This document shows, piece after piece, positions 1 through 5,245 of a DNA stretch of 7,060 nucleotides (the first letter of the stretch is position 1; the number at the start of each line of letters is the position of its first letter). Made by a program: the position numbers and the translations under genes. The notes under the pieces are model-generated. The model did not search any database and was not told where the DNA came from. It was given only the letters and a program-made list of their open reading frames with translations. Origin of the DNA: Candidatus Cloacimonadota bacterium. GTDB lineage: Bacteria; Muiribacteriota; UBA6191; JACPRK01. The stretch spans positions 1-7,060 of the forward strand of contig JAJFLN010000001.1 in the NCBI GenBank assembly GCA_021772705.1. Reading direction: 5' to 3'.

Positions 1-120
1 ACTCGGCCATTCAGTCGTCCTGGATGCGGGCATCCATAGTAGGACGAACGGATCGGGAAAACTCGGCCATTCAGTCGTCCTGGATGCGGGCATCCATAGT
101 GGGGCGAACGGAGGAGGGGA
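1..120. repeat. Two tandem copies of a 60-bp hairpin-containing repeat
   Basis: Positions 1-60 and 61-120 are direct tandem copies. The first 40 bases of each are identical, and the last 20 differ at 7 positions, giving 53 of 60 matches. Each unit contains a perfect 7-base inverted repeat, TGGATGC-GG-GCATCCA (21-36 and 81-96). An outer arm, TCGTCC, pairs with GGACGA in unit 1 and with GGGCGA in unit 2, the latter through a G-U wobble if read as plus-strand RNA. The array begins at the window edge and may continue to the left; no third copy follows at 121. It lies just downstream of the minus-strand operon, so it could be a REP-like intergenic palindrome family affecting mRNA ends. That role is inferred; the repeat itself is seen directly. 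Confidence 0.9.
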
Positions 121-124
121 CCCC

Positions 125-151
125 CTGGGTGACATGCACCCCGTCACCCAG
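125..151 (-). terminator. Stem-loop just after the barrel gene, possible transcript end
   Basis: CTGGGTGAC (125-133) and GTCACCCAG (143-151) form a perfect 9-bp stem around a 9-base loop. The stem begins 18 bases after the stop codon of the minus-strand barrel gene, where a terminator or 3' stabilising hairpin would be expected. Read on the minus strand, the bases after the stem are G/C-rich with no run of T, so it is not a canonical intrinsic terminator. It could be a Rho-assisted end, an mRNA-protecting hairpin or a protein-binding palindrome. Confidence 0.45.
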
Positions 152-169
152 CTTCCGAGGTTCGTGTTT

Positions 170-1591
170 CTAGAACGACCAGGTCATGTTCACGAAGAAG
201 CTCTCGGCGTCGTCTCGGGTCGCCACGGGATAGGCATCTCCCGGAGAGAAGCGGCCCCACTGGGCGATGACGGAGATGTCCGACAGTGGCTTCCATCCGA
301 GGAAGACATCCAGGCCCGTGCCAACGTCGTCGTTGATTGCCGTGGCCTGCAGGTCCGAGATGCCGCCTGCGGGATCGTCCTTGCGGTATCGGCTGTACTT
401 GGAGCCGACCATGAGGTGCTGGAACGTTCCGTCCGACTCCAGCCAGGGCTTCCAGGCGGCACCGAATCGGAGAACGTGGATGTTTGAGAGACGAGGATTG
501 AGGGCCAGCCCACCATCGTAGCGGCCAAAACCGAGGAAGCTGTTGTCGGAACCACCGGCGTTGCTGCTGGTGACGTTCGTGCCGGGTAGGCGACCGGAGT
601 CACCTGACGCGAAGGCATACTCGCCGGTGAAGCTTGGACTGCCGTCCCACTCGGGGTGCCAGATGACCTTGCCGATGCCGGCTCGGGCGTCGATGTCGGC
701 CCGTGCCCCCGCGGGTCCCAGGGCGATCTGGGAGCCCTTCTGTGCGATGAGTTCCATGTAGTAGCTGACGTCCAGGTCGAAGTCACCGGAGGAACCGATG
801 GCGAAGTAGTCCGCATCGTAGTCGAACCGCTGAGAAGTGGCTGGAATCGCGATGGGCTGCTTGCTGTCGTCCCTCTCGCCCAAGTAGTAGCCGAAGTACT
901 TCTTGCCGTCCTCGGCCAGGTAGCTGACGTTGAGGCCGCCGTAGTACCGGCGAGGGTTGGTCATGAGGGGGTCGACGTCCACATCGTTTGGCAGGGACTT
1001 GGCCAGCAGCCCCGAGTAGGACCAGCCGCTCCCGCCCCACTTCACCTCGACGCCGTCGTAGTTGCCCAGCATCGTGAGCCCGGAACCTTGTTTCAGAAAC
1101 TGGCGGCCGAGCCGGATCTCCTTGTCGCCGTCGATCTTGAAGTCGTAGTAGGCCAGGTCCAGGTCGAGCCGCTCGTTGGAGAGAAATGGCCTGGCGACTC
1201 CAGGTCCCATATCGAAGTTGTAATTGATGTAGCGAACGCGACCATAGAAGCTCGATCCGTCTTCGAATTCGACCTTTCCCCAGACTCGCTGATCTCTGAT
1301 GAAGATCTCGTTCACCGCATCGGCGGTGGTCTTGTCGTTGTCGTCGTTATCGAAGGTGAGGAGACCGTAGGACGACCAGCCACCCCAGTCGAAGGTCTGC
1401 TGACCCAGAGACTCCGACTTCCTCCACTGAGAGTAGAGGGGATCTCGGGTCTCGTCCGTCTCCAGCCGCTGGAGCTGCCGCTGAACCGTGTCCCTGGCCT
1501 GCAGGGATTGCGTTGCCGGTTGGGCCAGGAGCGCCGATGTCCCCAGGCACCCTAGAATCAGGATTGGAAGCCAATTGATGCGTCTCATCAT
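170..1591 (-). CDS. Alginate-export (AlgE-like) family outer-membrane beta-barrel protein
   Basis: A 473-residue outer-membrane porin-like protein of the alginate-export type. A signal peptide spans residues 1-23 (RR at 3-4, hydrophobic core, cleavage after LLA). A polar, helix-prone stretch covers about 24-65, and the barrel runs from about 66 to the end in alternating amphipathic strands. Family-like motifs are IRLGRQ (159-164) followed by YDGVEVKW (178-185), YAFASGD (325-331), the FLGFGRYDGGLALNP region (352-366), and the terminal GTGLDVFLGW (425-434) with RFSPGDAY (447-454). The protein ends in MTWSF, the aromatic C-terminus recognised by the BAM machinery. Family members include AlgE, which passes alginate through the outer membrane, but the family also contains general porins, so the substrate is unknown. 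It is the last gene of the four-gene set, 42 bp after the beta-helix gene. A second Met codon at 1588 has better spacing to the purine-rich GAGAGAAG at 1595-1602 and may be the true start. Confidence 0.85.
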   Translation of the reverse strand: MMRRINWLPILILGCLGTSALLAQPATQSLQARDTVQRQLQRLETDETRDPLYSQWRKSESLGQQTFDWGGWSSYGLLTFDNDDNDKTTADAVNEIFIRDQRVWGKVEFEDGSSFYGRVRYINYNFDMGPGVARPFLSNERLDLDLAYYDFKIDGDKEIRLGRQFLKQGSGLTMLGNYDGVEVKWGGSGWSYSGLLAKSLPNDVDVDPLMTNPRRYYGGLNVSYLAEDGKKYFGYYLGERDDSKQPIAIPATSQRFDYDADYFAIGSSGDFDLDVSYYMELIAQKGSQIALGPAGARADIDARAGIGKVIWHPEWDGSPSFTGEYAFASGDSGRLPGTNVTSSNAGGSDNSFLGFGRYDGGLALNPRLSNIHVLRFGAAWKPWLESDGTFQHLMVGSKYSRYRKDDPAGGISDLQATAINDDVGTGLDVFLGWKPLSDISVIAQWGRFSPGDAYPVATRDDAESFFVNMTWSF

Positions 1592-1633
1592 CTTCTTCTC
1601 TCTTTTCCTTGATGATTACTGGTTGGCGATTCG

Positions 1634-3556
1634 TCAGTTGAGATTGCCGCCGCCTGTGGCCGTTCCTGCGGCGCTGACGGGGGGGACGGAGGTGTTTGGC
1701 GCACCGGCTCCGATCACGGCGGAGCTGGTGGTGCTCAGAATCGCATCCACCGACTTGATCTGACTCGTCGTCGTGTCGAACACCTGGTCCACCGTGCCGC
1801 TCACGGTCGACTCCGGTGCCGTCACGGAGTTGTTTCCCGCCACATAGTTGCCACCGCCGGGAAGGCTGCTCCCGAGCACGCCGCCTCCGGCGACGCTCTG
1901 GTTCTGGAAGATCAGGGTGAAGAGAGGATCTCCGGCCACTGCCTCCTTCGTGAAGTTCACGATGTTGTTTCCGATCAGCAGAGGCTGCTTGGGGAGGATC
2001 TTCGTCGTCGCAAGTCCCAGGCCCGGACAGTCCTGAGTCACGCAGTCGATGGTGACAGCCCTGTCCTGGACACCGGCTGTGAGGCCGGCGCTCCCTACCA
2101 GCGTATTGAACCGGATCACCGGGTCAGCTGCGATGATCGCGATTGCGGCACCAACGGCACCCTCGATGGTGTTGTGGTCCAGGACTAGACGGTCCGTGTT
2201 GGCCGAACCGCTGACGGACTTCAGAATACTGATGCCCGTCCTGATTCCGCTGGAAGGAACTGTCTGGCCCTGCTGCACCTGTACGGCACTGGATGTGGCC
2301 CGGATGTGGTTCTGACTCAGCAGGGCGTTGGAAGCCATCACGTTGATACCGACGTTCATCACGCCCGATGTCTGGGTGATCTTGTTGTTGTTGAGCACCG
2401 TGCTGGTGCATCGGTCCATCCGGATTCCGCTGGCTCTGTTGTTCGAGATCTGGTTGTTCTCTACCAGGGAGCTTGCATCTTCCATGAAAATCCCAACCGA
2501 GCTGCCCTCGATCACGTTGCTCGTCACCTGCGTATTCGAGCCACGAACGAAGATGCCCGCCGAGGTGGCCCGGATGGTGTTGGCTGTCACCTTGCCCGTG
2601 GACTTCACCACGCTGCCGGTCTCGGAGCTGGCGGTGGTGAAGATGCCCACGCTGACGGATCGGAGATCGTTGTTGGTCACACTCACATCGGAACCGATGA
2701 GCAGGATGCCCGTGCTGGCCTCGCTGATTGCGGCGAAGCTGATGCGGCTCCGGATCGGGTCCGGCTTGGTGTTGAAGAAGCTGAGCCGGTTGCCCGCTGT
2801 CAGGGTCGAGTTCCCCCGGATCATCACGATCGGCTGGTCAGCCGTTCCCACCGCCGTGAGGCGGCCGCCCCGGACGATCAGCTCGCCGGTGGCGACGAAG
2901 TTGATCCGAACACCGGGTTCGATGATCAGCCGGCCACCCTCCTCGACGAAGGTTGCCTGGTTGATGGTGTAGGGGCTCTGGCTGGCGGCCAGGACGAATG
3001 CGAACCTCTCGGCCTGGATTCGGCCTCCCCGGAAGGTCTCGGAGTTCAGGACTTCGATGGGAGTGGCGATGAAGTCGACGAAGGTCGATGCCCCGGCGGA
3101 GAACTGAGCCGTCTGCTCGGCGCCGAAGATCAGCCGTCCTTCGGAATCGGTAGCGCTGAAGCTGAGCAAGTGGTTTCCCGGGGGAATGTCGGGGACCACG
3201 ATTTCGCCCTGGAACGGGGGCACTTCCCGGGTGACTTCCTTGATGAGCGAAGTCTCTCCGTTGACCACATCCAGAACCTGGAGCTTCAGGTTCCGGACCT
3301 GGTTGGGCTGAGAAATCTGGCCATCGGGCACGCCGGTGGTCGAGGTGGTACCCGTCGCAGCCTGGACCGACTGCTTCGCCGTCGTGAAGGTGACCCGGGC
3401 GATCTTGCTGAAGGTGGCTCCCGGAGGCAGAACGGAGCCGCCCGTCGAGGCGCCGACTGCAGAGCCGCCGCCACCGCCGCATCCGGAGAGTGTCGTCGCC
3501 AGAGCGAGGGCAGCAGTCATGAATCCTATGCGCGAGGAGGTGTTGTCACAAAGCAT
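1634..3556 (-). CDS. Right-handed parallel beta-helix lipoprotein (PbH1/NosD-like repeats)
   Basis: A 640-residue predicted lipoprotein. Residues 10-26 form a hydrophobic signal with lipobox LSGC, Cys26 being the lipidated residue, followed by a Gly/Ser-rich tether (27-46). Residues about 50-165 look like a small beta-sandwich (VVPDIPPGNHLLSFSATDSEG at 120-140 is typical of such folds). From about 200 the beta-helix starts with the common entry pattern GGRLIIEPGVRI and LIVRGGRLTAVGTADQPI (to 243). At least seven rungs of about 22-25 residues follow (290-420, 455-490), each with a pattern such as TSNVIEGSSVGIFM. C505 and C510 could form a disulfide. Such helices occur in polysaccharide lyases, epimerases (AlgG) and surface adhesins; no catalytic triad can be assigned here. 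No Shine-Dalgarno is evident before the start. An internal Met at residue 13 would leave too short a signal, so the upstream Met is preferred. It lies between the FecR-domain gene and the barrel gene. Fold is fairly certain; function is unknown. Confidence 0.85.
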   Translation of the reverse strand: MLCDNTSSRIGFMTAALALATTLSGCGGGGGSAVGASTGGSVLPPGATFSKIARVTFTTAKQSVQAATGTTSTTGVPDGQISQPNQVRNLKLQVLDVVNGETSLIKEVTREVPPFQGEIVVPDIPPGNHLLSFSATDSEGRLIFGAEQTAQFSAGASTFVDFIATPIEVLNSETFRGGRIQAERFAFVLAASQSPYTINQATFVEEGGRLIIEPGVRINFVATGELIVRGGRLTAVGTADQPIVMIRGNSTLTAGNRLSFFNTKPDPIRSRISFAAISEASTGILLIGSDVSVTNNDLRSVSVGIFTTASSETGSVVKSTGKVTANTIRATSAGIFVRGSNTQVTSNVIEGSSVGIFMEDASSLVENNQISNNRASGIRMDRCTSTVLNNNKITQTSGVMNVGINVMASNALLSQNHIRATSSAVQVQQGQTVPSSGIRTGISILKSVSGSANTDRLVLDHNTIEGAVGAAIAIIAADPVIRFNTLVGSAGLTAGVQDRAVTIDCVTQDCPGLGLATTKILPKQPLLIGNNIVNFTKEAVAGDPLFTLIFQNQSVAGGGVLGSSLPGGGNYVAGNNSVTAPESTVSGTVDQVFDTTTSQIKSVDAILSTTSSAVIGAGAPNTSVPPVSAAGTATGGGNLN

Positions 3557-3572
3557 GATGATTGGGGTTCGA

Positions 3573-3592
3573 GGTCACGGTGTGCCTTGACC
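3573..3592 (-). other. Small inverted repeat in the leader of the beta-helix gene
   Basis: GGTCA (3573-3577) and TGACC (3588-3592) form a 5-bp stem with a 10-base loop, ending 16 bases before the beta-helix start codon. This is in the 101-bp gap after the FecR-domain gene, which also carries a direct repeat TCCGGGGA (3601-3608, 3614-3621). The gap has no convincing promoter or terminator and no clear Shine-Dalgarno. The stem is short and could be chance in GC-rich DNA. Confidence 0.2.
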
Positions 3593-3657
3593 CGATTCGC
3601 TCCGGGGACTGGTTCCGGGGAGTGGGTGATGAGTGGTGCCAGCGACCGTGCAGGGGT

Positions 3658-4464
3658 CTACCTGGCTGTTTGATTCGGCGTGGTAATCGGCTCCGGCGTC
3701 GGCGCGTTGCCCGTATTCACATCGAACCGGAACACAAGCCTTCCGTTGGGGGAGATCAGTGAAGCCCGGTTGATGAGCAGCGTGGGATTCGTCGGGTCCG
3801 TATCGGGCCTGACGGCCACCTTGTCGAAGCCCTGGGACGCCTGGACTTCCTTGGAATCAGATCCCGCTGGGGCCAGGTTCGAGGAACCTTCGCTCCGCTG
3901 TACTTCTGAGGGTGTGGACAGGTTGCCCGAAGACGACACCTTGGCGGTATCGCCGGCTCGGAGCTGAGTCACGTTGCCCTTGAGGTCCTGAGCGATGCCC
4001 AGACCCTCCAGGTACTCGACGGTGGTGCCGAAGCCGGGCTCGAAGGTGACTCGCTCTTCCGAGCCTCGCACCGACGCAGTGCAGGTCGGGGTGACCACAC
4101 TGAAGTCGGACCGGATCGAGGCCGTATGGCTTACCTTGGCCTTCACGGACCCGACCCGGAGGAACAGCTGAGTCTTGGCCCGGTTCTGGCCCATCAGAAA
4201 CTCGTCGATCCTCAGCTGGGTCAGCTGGGCGACCTCCACGTTGCTGTTGTCCTCGAAGGCGAGGGTAGCTGTGGATTCGAATCCCGTGGAGATGAAGTCA
4301 CCGTTCTTCAACTTCATGCCCACCTTGGCCTCCGTGAACTCCTCCGATGGGGCGACCTGGATCTCCACGTCGTCGGTGAGGGCCGTGATCGTGACTTCCT
4401 GGGCCGAAAGACCCGTGGCACTGAGGAGAATCGCCGTGAGCAGCAGAAGCGCATTCCTGTTCAT
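3658..4464 (-). CDS. Secreted FecR-domain protein
   Basis: A 268-residue exported protein. The signal peptide is residues 1-21 (cleavage after LSA). A FecR-type domain occupies about 24-150: KLKNGDFISTGFESTATLAF (51-70) with EDNSNVEVAQLTQLRID (71-87), then VGSVKAKV (104-111) and VVTPTCTASVRGSE (123-136). These are the GD-I-TG, S-A-L-F and TP-ASVRG signatures of the family. The rest (about 175-268) is Ser/Pro/Thr-rich and probably flexible, except for LLINRASLISPNGRLVFRFDV (229-249), which may form a short beta unit. In classical FecR the domain belongs to a membrane-spanning sigma regulator. Here there is no transmembrane helix after the signal peptide, no cytoplasmic anti-sigma part and no sigma factor gene nearby, so a structural or ligand-binding periplasmic or surface role is more likely. 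The start is supported by AAGGAAG (4474-4480), 9 bases upstream. It lies 30 bp after the small secreted protein gene, consistent with co-transcription. Confidence 0.85.
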   Translation of the reverse strand: MNRNALLLLTAILLSATGLSAQEVTITALTDDVEIQVAPSEEFTEAKVGMKLKNGDFISTGFESTATLAFEDNSNVEVAQLTQLRIDEFLMGQNRAKTQLFLRVGSVKAKVSHTASIRSDFSVVTPTCTASVRGSEERVTFEPGFGTTVEYLEGLGIAQDLKGNVTQLRAGDTAKVSSSGNLSTPSEVQRSEGSSNLAPAGSDSKEVQASQGFDKVAVRPDTDPTNPTLLINRASLISPNGRLVFRFDVNTGNAPTPEPITTPNQTAR

Positions 4465-4494
4465 TGTCTCTAGCTTCCTTTCGGCCTGGCGCCG

Positions 4495-4977
4495 CTAGTC
4501 GTTGTCCCGGGATGCCCGTTCCTTGCGGAGGAGATCTGAAGATCGATCCAAGACGGTGATCATCTCCGGTCCCGTCAGCTTCGCGTGGGGCCCGCCCTTG
4601 CCAGGCATGACTTGCAAGTAGACCAGCTCCTGGAACGCGCGGCGCTTGTTCCAGCCGAAGAGTCGCTGGTTGCCGCCTCCATCGATTCCCATGGCAGTCA
4701 CGAGCAAGTAGGACGCATACCCCTTCGAGAGTGGCTCCGCGCTGGACGGCCTCCAGTTCTCAGGAAGAACATCCCGATGCCGCAACAACCGGGTGTCGGA
4801 GACCAGATCACCCTTCTTGCTCCCCAGCAAGATTCCTACCACTCGCAGGCCGTCAGCCTGAGATGCCAGAGGCTTCAAAACCACCTGCCGAAAGAAACCC
4901 GATTGCGCCCATGCCGATCCGGCCGTGAGGCCCAGCAGGACTGCTCCCACGAAACCATAATGAACGATGCGATTCAT
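4495..4977 (-). CDS. Small secreted protein of unknown family
   Basis: A 160-residue protein that I do not recognise. The start at 4977 gives a textbook Sec signal peptide (residues 1-24, hydrophobic core VGAVLLGLTAG, cleavage after AWA). GAGGAG lies 11 bases upstream (4989-4994). The frame is open further back to an ATG at 5064, but that codon lies inside the predicted -10 box and would add a polar N-terminus before the signal, so it is rejected. The mature part is basic and mixed alpha/beta, with VVGILLGSKKGDLVSDTRLL (46-65) and YASYLLVTAMGIDGGG (88-103) as its most hydrophobic stretches. It has no Cys, no membrane helix and a charged C-terminal tail. It is the first gene after the operon promoter, with the FecR-domain gene 30 bp downstream, so it is probably a periplasmic partner of that module. 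Gene reality is well supported by the signal peptide, the ribosome-binding site and its position. Confidence 0.75.
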   Translation of the reverse strand: MNRIVHYGFVGAVLLGLTAGSAWAQSGFFRQVVLKPLASQADGLRVVGILLGSKKGDLVSDTRLLRHRDVLPENWRPSSAEPLSKGYASYLLVTAMGIDGGGNQRLFGWNKRRAFQELVYLQVMPGKGGPHAKLTGPEMITVLDRSSDLLRKERASRDND

Positions 4978-5062
4978 GATTCTGACGACTCCTCGATGTT
5001 CTCCTGCATTCCGCTTGTTATCTAGCCAAAACAGCACTCTGGCCTGCCGAATGGGAGGGCGC

Positions 5063-5091
5063 ATTATAGATCAACGGACAACTGCACGCAA
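5063..5091 (-). promoter_or_regulatory. Sigma70-type promoter for the four-gene envelope operon
   Basis: On the minus strand TTGCGT (5086-5091) and a perfect TATAAT (5063-5068) are separated by 17 bp, the optimal spacing. The expected transcript start is near 5056, giving a leader of about 79 bases before the ATG at 4977. The match is strong for GC-rich DNA. It is the only convincing promoter for the minus-strand genes, so all four are likely read from here. Confidence 0.65.
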
Positions 5092-5140
5092 CAGCCGTCA
5101 AGGCTGCCGATGCGCCCCCATTCGTTTCTGCCTGCGACAA

Positions 5141-5170
5141 TTGCACCGTTCCTTTTGCCTCTGCTATGCT
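5141..5170 (+). promoter_or_regulatory. Candidate promoter for the divergent membrane-protein gene
   Basis: TTGCAC (5141-5146) and TATGCT (5165-5170) are 18 bp apart, and the -10 is preceded by TGC, resembling an extended -10. The -35 matches consensus only in TTG. The expected start near 5177 leaves a leader of about 70 bases before the ATG at 5246. It lies 49 bp beyond the minus-strand -35 box, so a regulator bound between them could act on both directions. No clear operator palindrome is seen there. Confidence 0.35.
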
Positions 5171-5245
5171 CATCGAGATGCTCAGACCAGCGGGATTGGG
5201 CTCGCTGTCTGGGATCTCGGGTTGAGATCACCGTAAATTTCGTAG

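Noticed and set aside
1..120. CRISPR array (40-base identical repeat with 20-base variable part)
   Set aside because: Only two units are visible, the variable parts are too short for spacers and are themselves related (13 of 20 matching), and no cas gene is nearby.
656..1555. 299-codon plus-strand frame opposite the barrel gene
   Set aside because: Antisense shadow; the minus strand carries signal peptide, family motifs and the terminal Phe of an outer-membrane barrel.
1634..3520. Alternative start of the beta-helix gene at the Met of residue 13
   Set aside because: It would leave only 13 residues before the lipobox Cys and no positive charge in the signal; the AGGA before it is only 3 bases away.
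2306..3673. 455-codon plus-strand frame opposite the beta-helix gene
   Set aside because: It is an antisense shadow caused by GC-rich codon structure; its translation is charged, low-complexity and lacks any fold pattern, whereas the minus strand encodes a clear lipoprotein beta-helix.
3658..4464. FecR-type anti-sigma regulator of iron uptake
   Set aside because: No transmembrane helix after the signal peptide, no cytoplasmic domain, no FecI-like sigma and no TonB receptor in the window.
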